Source of the DNA: Candidatus Hermodarchaeota archaeon
GTDB lineage: Archaea > Asgardarchaeota > Hermodarchaeia > Hermodarchaeales > Hermodarchaeaceae
Direction: 5' to 3'
Length of the DNA: 64,000 nucleotides
Assembly: GCA_016839805.1 (NCBI GenBank)
Contig: JAEOTO010000031.1
Coordinates: 62,001 to 126,000, forward strand
In this document: piece by piece, positions 1 to 8,023 of the stretch
Position numbering within the stretch: position 1 is the stretch's first letter
How the letters are laid out: every line of letters starts with the position of its first letter
The notes under the pieces: model-generated
Databases searched by the model: none
The model's input: only the letters and a program-made list of their open reading frames with translations
Told to the model about the DNA's origin: nothing
Translations under genes and position numbers: made by a program

Positions 1-850
1 TCTTAGCGAATTCCGGTGTATTGATCATCATGTGGTACATAGTAGGAACCCCGATGACAATGGTGCAGCTTTCTTCTTCGATTCGACGGAGGACATCGAT
101 GGGATCAAAATTTTGCCAAAGAATCATGCGGGCACCAACGTGGAGGAGAGAGACGAGAAGGACGTTCCACCCACCGGTGTGGAAGAGAGGAAAGATGATC
201 GGACAGACATCGGTGGGGTTGATACCCCAGCAGACGATGGTGTTCACTGAGTTCCAGAAAACGTGGCGATGTGAGAGTACTGCGCCTTTGGGTAGCCCGG
301 TTGTTCCCCCAGTGGGAAGGATGAGAAACGGGTCTTCAAATCGTAGTGTTGGACGTGGCGGTGGCGTTGTGGGCTGGGTTTTGATGGATTTGTAATAAGA
401 TGTGGTGCTAGAAAGTGAGGTTTCTTCTATAGCAAGAAAGTTGATGAGACTTGGAGTTTGTTTGCGGAACGCTAAGATGGTTTCATCAAATGTGTTTTCA
501 TATATCAGCACTTTTGGCGAGGTATTATTGATGTATTCTTGGTGCTCAACAGGGGTGAGCCGAGCATTGAGGGGAACTAGAATAGCACCGAGTTTTCCAC
601 AGGCAGCAAAGGCGTCGATGCATTCGACGCGATTGTTCATCAAAAACGCTACCCGGTCTCCTTTTCTAATATTATATTTGTTAGATAGAAGATTGGCGAG
701 TTGGTTTCCTCGTTGATTAAGTTCGTCATATGTGTATCGGCGATTAGTTCTGGAGTCAAGCAGGGCCTCCAGTTTGGGCGTGAGGCCAGTGCGGCGTCCG
801 AGCCAGTCACCTATCCAATGCCAGTCCTCTGGGGGTGAGATATTCATCAT
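1..850 (-). CDS. AMP-forming acyl-CoA synthetase, N-terminal part (cut by window edge)
   Basis: This reverse-strand frame is open from the ATG at 848-850 to the left edge, giving about 283 residues with no stop. It reads as the N-terminal half of an AMP-forming acyl-CoA synthetase (ANL superfamily), which activates a carboxylic acid with ATP and CoA. The start MMNISPPEDWHWIGDWLGRR is followed by the typical Y-T-Y-x-E-L-N segment and by the phosphate-binding motif PTGGTTGLPKGAVLSHRH (normally a serine in place of the first glycine). The acyl/adenylate-binding half lies outside. It begins 35 nt downstream of the alpha/beta hydrolase on the same strand, so the two are probably co-transcribed. 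The substrate cannot be told; a fatty or aromatic acid is likely. The family call is firm. Confidence 0.9.
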   Translation of the reverse strand, partial: MMNISPPEDWHWIGDWLGRRTGLTPKLEALLDSRTNRRYTYDELNQRGNQLANLLSNKYNIRKGDRVAFLMNNRVECIDAFAACGKLGAILVPLNARLTPVEHQEYINNTSPKVLIYENTFDETILAFRKQTPSLINFLAIEETSLSSTTSYYKSIKTQPTTPPPRPTLRFEDPFLILPTGGTTGLPKGAVLSHRHVFWNSVNTIVCWGINPTDVCPIIFPLFHTGGWNVLLVSLLHVGARMILWQNFDPIDVLRRIEEESCTIVIGVPTMYHMMINTPEFAK

Positions 851-885
851 TACGTCTCACTTTAAATGGTTAGTAATCTACCAAG

Positions 886-1662
886 CTATGTTTTGTCGAC
901 TTCAGCCAAGAAATTGAGCACAAGTTTGTTGAATTCATCAGGGTTATCAACAGGTGTCATATGAGAAGCCCCTTTCATGATGATGAATTTGTTACCAGGA
1001 ATCCAGTTCTTTAGCTGTTCAGCATGCCACATTGGAACAGTTTCATCCTTCTCTCCTTGAATAATCAGCGTAGGGGATTGGATTTTTTTCAACTCATTTG
1101 CGATGTTGAACCCTGCCGTTGAAATGAGGGCTAACCGATAATCAGTTCTATCAACTCGGCGAATCATTTCCCGAACATGATTCTTTGCTTCATCCGATGC
1201 AAGCCGTAGGATTTTCTTGACTCCCCAGTTGGCAAACCAGTTCATATCGTGATCAGCTGTGAGAGTGAGTCGATCGCTCACTGCATGATCTGCTATCATG
1301 GCAGCAGAATCAGCCAGAATGAGTCCCTTTACAAGTTTAGGGTATTTTATCGCTAACACTTCTGCGACCATTCCTCCCATCGAGAGGCCACAAACGTGGG
1401 TTTGGCTGATATTCAGATGGTGAAGAAATGCATTAAGATCGTTCGCATGTGAGTGAACCTGATATTCTTCACTAGGTTTGGTGGATTTACCGAACCCCTT
1501 CAAATCGACAGTGATGACGCGATAATGTTTGGCAAAGGGATCAATCTGGTATCGCCAGCTAGTTAGGTCACTTAGTAATCCATGGATGAGAAGTAGTGGG
1601 AACCCTTCGCCTTCTTCTTCATAATAGAGTGTTACATCATCACTTACTTGGGCTTCTGGCAT
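886..1662 (-). CDS. Alpha/beta hydrolase
   Basis: A 258-residue soluble alpha/beta-hydrolase of the usual length. Visible features are the oxyanion-hole LLLIHGL segment near the N-terminus, the nucleophile elbow G-L-S-M-G-G with the catalytic serine about residue 94, an aspartate in GEKDETVP about residue 206, and a histidine in GASHM about residue 234, so the triad is complete. I start at 1662 because a GAGGG ribosome-binding site lies 6 nt upstream; an ATG at 1707 would add 15 residues without such a site. The acyl-CoA synthetase follows 35 nt downstream, suggesting that it hydrolyses an ester or lactone whose acid is then activated. The substrate is unknown. Confidence 0.88.
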   Translation of the reverse strand: MPEAQVSDDVTLYYEEEGEGFPLLLIHGLLSDLTSWRYQIDPFAKHYRVITVDLKGFGKSTKPSEEYQVHSHANDLNAFLHHLNISQTHVCGLSMGGMVAEVLAIKYPKLVKGLILADSAAMIADHAVSDRLTLTADHDMNWFANWGVKKILRLASDEAKNHVREMIRRVDRTDYRLALISTAGFNIANELKKIQSPTLIIQGEKDETVPMWHAEQLKNWIPGNKFIIMKGASHMTPVDNPDEFNKLVLNFLAEVDKT

Positions 1663-1750
1663 GCTAAACCCTCTTTTGCGTAAATATACATTGAAAGGGT
1701 CGTTCATTTACGCTTAAATATCTTGACTGCGTGATATAGGATTCGCCAAA

Positions 1751-3010
1751 ATGTCAACAGGTGTTGACACAATGACAGAAGAAAAACCATTAGAAAAACA
1801 GATGTGGCGTCCAGTCATTACGGAACGTCGTTGGAACTGGATTGTTTCAGGTTTAGTGAATTTCATCATCGTTTTCATCGTTGCTCTATTGTTCTGGTAT
1901 GTCTTCATGGACTGGCGATTCTCCCTCTTTTACTGGTTTGGATGGATGTTCCTAGGATCTGCGATAGCTGGATGGGGAATTCTCGTTGTTGTTCTTCAAA
2001 TCTGGTTTGACCGCTATCTATCTTCCAAGAGAGGTGGCTTGGTCACGCAAGGTCTATTGGGTAGCCTACTAAATATCATTGGTATTGCAGTGATAATCGC
2101 AATTTTCTGGTTCGTTATTGGTCCGTATATGATTCCAATGTTTAGTCCCTTTGCCCTCATGAATGTCTCTTCAATCGGAGGCAACTGGTATCTCGCACTC
2201 TTCCTTTCATCTGCGGCAATTGGAACGATTCTTTCCTGTGGTTTCAGTTTTGCGTCTATTTGGGCTGCAGGAGGTATTTATTGGCCATTTACCGAATTAG
2301 AGCAACCCAAGCGTGGCTTTGTTGTCATGCTTGTGGGAGCGGTCATCACGACTTTTACATGGCTTATTCTTTACTGGCCTTTTCAAATCGCAACAGCCCT
2401 CCCACCCACTACAACTACTGTTGATTGGTCAATTTGGACTGCTTGGCCGTTCTGGGCTTACGACCCCATTGCTGGTGAAGTCAACAATGGTGGTGCTTAT
2501 CTCTCACTAGCCTTTACTCAGTGGATTATCGTATTTGGATTACTTACCCTTATGACCTGGGATTATCAGCCATGGAAAGCCCTGAAGAAACAACCCTGGA
2601 TTGGTTTAGCAGCGCTGATTGGCTGCACTCTTCTTGGTGGTCTCTTCGCGTTCTTCATTATGCCTACTCTACTAGCAGGTATAATGATGACTATGGGCTT
2701 TGCGGCGATGCATGGCTTTTCGGCTTGGATTGCAGTGTTCATTATTCTAAACATATTCATCTGGACTCAATACTTTGGTAACTGGCCAAATCGGTTCAAC
2801 ACCATAGTGAACATCCTAATCCGGACAATCATTGTCATCGTACTCGGTATCATTAGCCTCTATGTATACTTCTTCATCTCCCCAATGCTGTTAGGTGATC
2901 TTCTCCTTACTGGAGTGTATAATCCTGTCAATTGGGTTCTATGGCTACTCTGGGCGATGCTGATTCATGTCTATATCTGGAAACGCGCACCAGGTTGGAA
3001 GAGCGTTTGA
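1751..3010 (+). CDS. Polytopic membrane protein, unknown function
   Basis: A 419-residue integral membrane protein with about ten hydrophobic helices spread over its whole length, rich in tryptophan and phenylalanine. The N-terminal cytoplasmic piece of about 35 residues is charged (EEKPLEKQMWRPVITERRW) and the C-terminus ends in basic WKRAPGWKSV. I do not recognise the family, and no transporter signature or catalytic motif stands out. It is divergent from the hydrolase, with about 90 bp between the starts. A second ATG at 1772 has a GGTG 8 nt upstream and may be the true start. A transporter or a regulator of membrane proteins are both possible. Confidence 0.8.
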   Translation: MSTGVDTMTEEKPLEKQMWRPVITERRWNWIVSGLVNFIIVFIVALLFWYVFMDWRFSLFYWFGWMFLGSAIAGWGILVVVLQIWFDRYLSSKRGGLVTQGLLGSLLNIIGIAVIIAIFWFVIGPYMIPMFSPFALMNVSSIGGNWYLALFLSSAAIGTILSCGFSFASIWAAGGIYWPFTELEQPKRGFVVMLVGAVITTFTWLILYWPFQIATALPPTTTTVDWSIWTAWPFWAYDPIAGEVNNGGAYLSLAFTQWIIVFGLLTLMTWDYQPWKALKKQPWIGLAALIGCTLLGGLFAFFIMPTLLAGIMMTMGFAAMHGFSAWIAVFIILNIFIWTQYFGNWPNRFNTIVNILIRTIIVIVLGIISLYVYFFISPMLLGDLLLTGVYNPVNWVLWLLWAMLIHVYIWKRAPGWKSV

Positions 3011-3089
3011 TACATGAAATGTTTATTAGAGCAAAATAAGTCCAAATGCTCTTCCTCTTCCCTTTTTTCTTTTTTTTTGGATCTCGAGT

Positions 3090-3686
3090 TTAGATGAGTC
3101 CTAGAATTCTACCTGTGTTTATGATCGCTAATGCTATGAAGACTATTCCAAGGAGATCACCCACCGTTGTAGTTAAAGGAGGGATGATGCTATCCGGATC
3201 ACGTCCAGATCGGTAGACAACACGCGCTGAAATGAGTCCAATTAAGCTAGTACATGCTGTAGCTAGCACACCAGCTCCACAGATAGCGAGAAATATCAAT
3301 GGGAATCCTGTGGGAGGAAATATTAGCCCAATAATTGGAGACAACCAGATAATGATGGCAATGACACAAGCGCCCAAGAACGCGTAAGCAGATGCAGATA
3401 CTAGTAAAATTGCTAGGAGGTTTGTGATTAGTAAGCGGTAGGGTCTGAATCCTTGATCGAGTTCACCAGTGTAGAGGTGGCTTGTCACTCTAGCACCCAC
3501 AACGCCTGCCAAATCACCTGTGATATCGATGAATGCGGGAACCATCAAGAGAACTAATGGAAAAATAAGTTTTAGGCCTTTAAGGGTACCGTCTAAGAAT
3601 TGTCCCGCAGCTAAAGCAAAAACCAAAACTATAGCAAGCACAGGAAGGCTTTCAATGAGGATTTTACGAACCGTGTGTTCAGTCAT
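3090..3686 (-). CDS. MgtE/SLC41-type divalent cation transporter, second half-protein
   Basis: A 198-residue membrane protein matching the single MgtE integral-membrane domain, with five hydrophobic helices. The C-terminal signature RDPDSIIPPLTTTVGDLLG corresponds to the acidic, cation-pore region of MgtE/SLC41 proteins; an acidic residue also sits in helix 2 (FIDITGDLAG). It has no cytoplasmic N and CBS domains, unlike bacterial MgtE. I start at the ATG at 3686 because GAGGTG lies 6 nt upstream; a GTG at 3695 is also open. Its partner ends 13 nt upstream, so the pair probably forms a heterodimer equivalent to the duplicated eukaryotic SLC41. Mg2+ transport is inferred from family knowledge. 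Confidence 0.85.
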   Translation of the reverse strand: MTEHTVRKILIESLPVLAIVLVFALAAGQFLDGTLKGLKLIFPLVLLMVPAFIDITGDLAGVVGARVTSHLYTGELDQGFRPYRLLITNLLAILLVSASAYAFLGACVIAIIIWLSPIIGLIFPPTGFPLIFLAICGAGVLATACTSLIGLISARVVYRSGRDPDSIIPPLTTTVGDLLGIVFIALAIINTGRILGLI

Positions 3687-3699
3687 GATTTTCACCTCG

Positions 3700-4320
3700 T
3701 TAGATTTGGATCAGTGGTGGGGGGAATATACTAAGTGTTAGAGTAATAGCCAGCAGAAGACAGGCGATTGTAATGATATCACCGATTGCGGCTACAATCG
3801 GAATTGTGATATTATCTGGATCCAGACCCCGAGCATGCGCAATGAGTGCTACTGTAACTGTGATTGTGACTTGGACCGTGCTAGCTAAAAGAGCTGTTAT
3901 TAAAGCAATGATAAGAAAATGGTGTAGATTTAACAGGTAACCACTTCGTGGTGCCAGTATCTGGATCAATTGGGAGACAAGCCAGGCACCGATTGCAAGG
4001 CAGAAGGACATGATGATGACAAGATAGAAGGCCGCTTTGATATTGGCGCGGAGAGGCTTATTGAGACCTTGTTCCCAGGAGACAGTACCTAGATGTGTAC
4101 CTGACCCGAGTCGTTGAGCTAGGCTAGTTGAAATGTTTCCCCGTAGCTGCATGAGTCCTGGAATGAGAATGAAGAGTCCGATTAGACTGGCGTAAGCTAC
4201 GTCAAGGCTAAGAAGTAGAGTGCCGGCGAAAAGCTCCGCTAGGACCGTGAAGAGAAGGACGGGCATGGCTTCGCGGTAGACTCGCCAGATGAGTTTGGGT
4301 GAACTGCCGTTGACCGCCAT
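3700..4320 (-). CDS. MgtE/SLC41-type divalent cation transporter, first half-protein
   Basis: A 206-residue partner of the following gene, with the same five-helix MgtE domain. It carries PGLMQLRGNISTSLAQRLGS in helix 2 and the C-terminal GLDPDNITIPIVAAIGDIIT signature with conserved aspartates. The ATG at 4320 is preceded at 9 nt by AGGAG, whereas the ATG at 4329 overlaps that site, so I prefer 4320. It is transcribed first in a two-gene operon with a 13-nt gap before its paralogue. Regulation by cytoplasmic domains is absent. Transport of Mg2+ or another divalent cation is inferred from the family. Confidence 0.85.
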   Translation of the reverse strand: MAVNGSSPKLIWRVYREAMPVLLFTVLAELFAGTLLLSLDVAYASLIGLFILIPGLMQLRGNISTSLAQRLGSGTHLGTVSWEQGLNKPLRANIKAAFYLVIIMSFCLAIGAWLVSQLIQILAPRSGYLLNLHHFLIIALITALLASTVQVTITVTVALIAHARGLDPDNITIPIVAAIGDIITIACLLLAITLTLSIFPPPLIQI

Positions 4321-4523
4321 CGTCATCATCTCCTGGTGAATTGGTTAATGTCATTGTGAGATTTCGGTGGCTGAGTTGAATTTGAAATGTCATTGTTTGT
4401 CACCCTTTTTGGAGCTTTGCTCTGTAAGCCGAATTTTAGGCTTGCTAAAAGCCATAGCTTGAACAAGTCAATAAATATGTTTCCTTTGGTTCGAATCAAA
4501 ATTTCTGAATAATGATCTACTTG

Positions 4524-4542
4524 TGTTCAAAAATGTTGAACA
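4524..4542. promoter_or_regulatory. Inverted repeat upstream of beta-propeller gene
   Basis: TGTTCAA and TTGAACA form a perfect 7-bp inverted repeat around a 5-bp spacer, ending 60 bp before the start of the beta-propeller gene. This is a plausible dimeric-regulator operator; the binding protein is unknown. Confidence 0.35.
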
Positions 4543-4602
4543 GTATTGTAGTAAATGTTCTATTCTTTAGATTAAAGGTCAATTGTTACAAAATAATACT
4601 TC

Positions 4603-6483
4603 ATGTCAGTTTTCACTAAAGTTAGAAATCGATTACGAGTTTTTCATCATCGTGCTACACCATCTGTTCGGGTGTTACTAATTCTTGCTACGATATTAGG
4701 AAGCACCGCATTCTTGGGTTTTTATTTTGGGTTTGAAAATTCTCCTCCAATACAATTACAACGATTTTCATCATCCATTGCTTTGACCAATTTTCTGGAA
4801 AATCATCACCCTCCACCAATGACTGGGTTATGGGGTGAACAACTAATACTAGGTCAAATTGAATCCACCCCAAGATCAGACTATAGTTTTACTGGAACAA
4901 GTGGTTATTCAACAACGAATGTGCAAACGGAAGGAGTCGATGAGCCGGATAGTGTCAAAACCGATGGAAAATTTATCTATACTATTGTCGAAGAAGAAAT
5001 CGTTGTAGTAGACGCATATCCCCCTGAAACTGCGAAAATCATCTCTAGAATTCAACTTTCCGGAAGCCCACTTGCTCTTTTTATACATACCTCATCGAAA
5101 ATTGTAATAATTGAGCAGAATGTTGGAGAAGTCATTATCGAAATTTTTGATACCTCTAATCCCGAAGAAATTACTTTAGATTTTTGGCTGAAACTTACTG
5201 GATACTATCATGGCGCACGGATGATTGGTCAGTACGTATACCTAATAGCCCATTCATATGTGCAAGATGATCAGGGTATAGCCTTGCCCTTTGTAGAAAC
5301 ATCCAAGAGCTACTACCCTGTGCCTGTAGAGAACATCTACTATGATCCAGGTGCCTATGACTATGGTTTCAACTACAAAATGATTGTTTGCTTCGATATC
5401 ACTGATTCAGAAGCAGATCCGGATATAGAGACAATCCTGGTGGGTGGCTCAACATGCACACTTTATTCATCACTGAACAACATTTACCTCGCTGTATCCC
5501 GATACCCCCTTCTAACTCGAAGCGCGTTCGATAAAAAAACTGCCATTCATCGGTTTCAAATAAATGCAGGAGATGTCTCCTACAAGGCTAGTGGCATTAT
5601 CCCAGGTTATCTTATCAACCAATTTGCGTTAGACGAAGCTCAAGCGTATCTTCGAGTGGCCACTACCAGCTGGTTCCAGACTCTGCTTACACCTGAATTA
5701 GATACAAGACCCTGGATTGAGGTAAGCAACGTTTACATCCTCGATATGAACATGAAAATCGTGGGAAAGGTTGAGGGATTAGCACCTGGAGAGACCATAT
5801 ATTCTGCTCGCTTCGTTGGAACTACTGCATATCTGGTTACTTTCTACAAAACGGATCCATTATTCATCATCGATCTGACTCTTCCACAACACCCGAAACT
5901 TTTAGGTGAATTAGTGATTCCTGGTTACTCAGATTATCTTCATCCGTTAGATAACGGGTTCTTATTGGGACTGGGTAAAGATGTAATAGCCAGTGAGACT
6001 GAACAATGGTGGTATCAAGGCGTCAAGGTGAGCTTATTTAACATAACTAACCCGATTCAGCCTGAAGAGACTGAACGCCTTATAATTGGGGATCGGGGAA
6101 CAGAATCAGAGGCATTATATGACCACAAAGCCGTCTTAGTTGATACCAACCGTAATTTGCTAGTTATCCCCATTTGTTTAGCTGAACATCCAGAGGGGTC
6201 GACTCCAGAACCATATGACCATGGAGATATTGTTTGGCAAGGAGCATATATCTTCAAACTCAATACAACTAGCGGACAAATCGAGCTTCGAGGGGAAATT
6301 ACACATCTAGAAGATCTTGAAGCATTCCAAGAGGATTGGTGGGACTTTCGAGACTTCTTCATTAGTCGAACCTTGTTTATTGGTGACGTTCTTTACACAA
6401 TCTCACAGCAAACCCTCATGTATCACAGTCTATCTAATCTCAATTACATTGGTGAAATTCAACTCACGTCAGGCAGTGTGTGA
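4603..6483 (+). CDS. Exported beta-propeller domain protein
   Basis: A 626-residue protein with one N-terminal hydrophobic anchor (residues about 24-44, LLILATILGSTAFLGFYFGF) and a large extracytoplasmic region. The sequence TTNVQTEGVDEPDSVKTDG followed by IYTI is the hallmark start of the archaeal/bacterial Beta_propel family (secreted C-terminal-propeller proteins). Repeated blade-like strands (VYLIAHSY, NIYLAVSRY, YLRVATTSW, LLGLGKDV) follow to the end. No catalytic residues are recognised; these proteins are thought to sit on the cell surface. It converges on the GltA-like gene with only 4 bp between stop codons. An inverted repeat at 4524-4542 may regulate it. The family call is confident and the role unknown. 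Confidence 0.88.
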   Translation: MSVFTKVRNRLRVFHHRATPSVRVLLILATILGSTAFLGFYFGFENSPPIQLQRFSSSIALTNFLENHHPPPMTGLWGEQLILGQIESTPRSDYSFTGTSGYSTTNVQTEGVDEPDSVKTDGKFIYTIVEEEIVVVDAYPPETAKIISRIQLSGSPLALFIHTSSKIVIIEQNVGEVIIEIFDTSNPEEITLDFWLKLTGYYHGARMIGQYVYLIAHSYVQDDQGIALPFVETSKSYYPVPVENIYYDPGAYDYGFNYKMIVCFDITDSEADPDIETILVGGSTCTLYSSLNNIYLAVSRYPLLTRSAFDKKTAIHRFQINAGDVSYKASGIIPGYLINQFALDEAQAYLRVATTSWFQTLLTPELDTRPWIEVSNVYILDMNMKIVGKVEGLAPGETIYSARFVGTTAYLVTFYKTDPLFIIDLTLPQHPKLLGELVIPGYSDYLHPLDNGFLLGLGKDVIASETEQWWYQGVKVSLFNITNPIQPEETERLIIGDRGTESEALYDHKAVLVDTNRNLLVIPICLAEHPEGSTPEPYDHGDIVWQGAYIFKLNTTSGQIELRGEITHLEDLEAFQEDWWDFRDFFISRTLFIGDVLYTISQQTLMYHSLSNLNYIGEIQLTSGSV

Positions 6484-6487
6484 TGAG

Positions 6488-7921
6488 TTAAAACGCTTCA
6501 AGATATTTGTGGATGTTCTTTGCAGCTTGCTTCCCTTCCCCCGCTGCTGCAATGACGGTGCCTTCTCCACCTGTTAGGTCACCTGCAGCCCACACATGAG
6601 GAATTGAGGTTTCAAGAGTATCTGGATTGACAATAACATCCCCCCACTTGTCACATTCAAGTTCGGGAGTGCAACGAGGGACTGATGGGTTGGCAGATGC
6701 ACCAATGGCAAAGATAACTGTGTCTACTGGAAATTCAAACTCAGAGCCTACAATCGCTTCAGGGCGACATCGACCACTCTCATCCGGTTCACCAAGACAG
6801 TTGCGAATACATCGCATGACTTGGACGCGACCTTGATTGTCACCAAAGAGTTCAAGTGGTTGGGTCAGGAATTTAAAATCCACGCCCTCCTCTTGAGCGT
6901 GGCGATATTCCTCACGGCGAACGGGCATTTCATTTTCTGAGCGACGATACACAATATACACTGTCTTCGCACCCAATCGCAAGGCAGTTCGTGCACTATC
7001 CATGGCGGCATTTCCGCCACCAATCACTGCAACGACTTTTCCACGGATAATTGGAGTATCAAACTCAGGAAATTGGTAAGCCCGCATAAGATTTACTCGC
7101 GTAAGGAATTCATTGCTACTGTAGGTTCCAACGAGATTGACTCCAGGAATCCTGAGAAAGGTGGGAAGACCGGCACCTGAGGCAAGGAGAATTGCATCAA
7201 AACCGTGAGTGAAAAGATCTTCAAGGGAATAGAGTTGTCCAATGAAAGCGTTAAGTTGAAACTCGACTCCGAGCTGTTTAAGATAATCTACTTCAGCTTT
7301 GACGATAGCTTTGGGAAGCCGAAACTCAGGGATACCGTAGACAAGAACCCCACCAGGTTCATGCAGACTCTCGAAAACTGTGACTTGATGGCCTAAGAGC
7401 GCTAAATCACCGGCAGCGGTAAGCCCTGCGGGTCCGCTCCCTACGATGGCTACCCGGTAACCTGTCGGTTTAGGTAATTTTGGAACTTCCACACCATGTT
7501 CACGTTCCCAATCAGCAAGGAACCGCTCAATTCGACCAATCTCGATTGGATTCCCCTTCTTACTTAGAATACAACCTGCCTGACATTGAATTTCTTGCGG
7601 GCATACCCGTCCACAGATTGCGGGCAAACTATTTTTCTCTTTAATAATACGAATTGCTCCACGATAATCGCGATCCCGCACCGCTTCCAGAAATCGGTTA
7701 ATCTCAATTTCAACAGGACAACCATCAACACATTTTGGAGTCTTACATGCCATGCAGCGTTCAGCTTCATGGAGGATTTGCTCTTCGGTATATCCCAAAT
7801 TGACTTCATCAAAGTTCTTAATGCGTACTTGGGGGTCTTGAGCGGGCATCTTAGGTGCGGGGATTGTCCAAGGTTGTGGTGTACTCTTCTTAGGTGTTTC
7901 CTTGGTTTGCTTGTCTGCCAT
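6488..7921 (-). CDS. gltA: GltA/NfnL-type NAD(P)H flavoprotein (glutamate synthase small subunit family)
   Basis: A 477-residue FAD-dependent oxidoreductase. Residues about 50-110 hold two cysteine clusters (CMACKTPKCVDGCP and CGRVCPQEIQCQAGC) that ligate [4Fe-4S] centres. Then come an FAD dinucleotide fold (VAIVGSGPAGLTAAGDLA), an NADPH-binding fold (VAVIGGGNAAMDSARTALRLG) and the C-terminal GDLTGGEGTVIAAAGEGK FAD motif. This family supplies NADPH electrons to glutamate synthase, or serves as NfnL/SudA in electron-bifurcating ferredoxin:NAD(P) oxidoreductases. No large glutamate synthase subunit is in the window, but an NfnS/SudB-like protein lies at 14061-14897 on the same strand, so the Nfn role is plausible. 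It is the last gene of the minus-strand sugar/AOR block. Confidence 0.9.
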   Translation of the reverse strand: MADKQTKETPKKSTPQPWTIPAPKMPAQDPQVRIKNFDEVNLGYTEEQILHEAERCMACKTPKCVDGCPVEIEINRFLEAVRDRDYRGAIRIIKEKNSLPAICGRVCPQEIQCQAGCILSKKGNPIEIGRIERFLADWEREHGVEVPKLPKPTGYRVAIVGSGPAGLTAAGDLALLGHQVTVFESLHEPGGVLVYGIPEFRLPKAIVKAEVDYLKQLGVEFQLNAFIGQLYSLEDLFTHGFDAILLASGAGLPTFLRIPGVNLVGTYSSNEFLTRVNLMRAYQFPEFDTPIIRGKVVAVIGGGNAAMDSARTALRLGAKTVYIVYRRSENEMPVRREEYRHAQEEGVDFKFLTQPLELFGDNQGRVQVMRCIRNCLGEPDESGRCRPEAIVGSEFEFPVDTVIFAIGASANPSVPRCTPELECDKWGDVIVNPDTLETSIPHVWAAGDLTGGEGTVIAAAGEGKQAAKNIHKYLEAF

Positions 7922-8023
7922 AACTTAACCTTCATGAAATTCCTTACTGACATCGAGGGTGCACAGACTCTCGGATTAAAGCGTTCCGCTAATTCAGCCT
8001 CGTATGTCAGATATAGATTCCTT

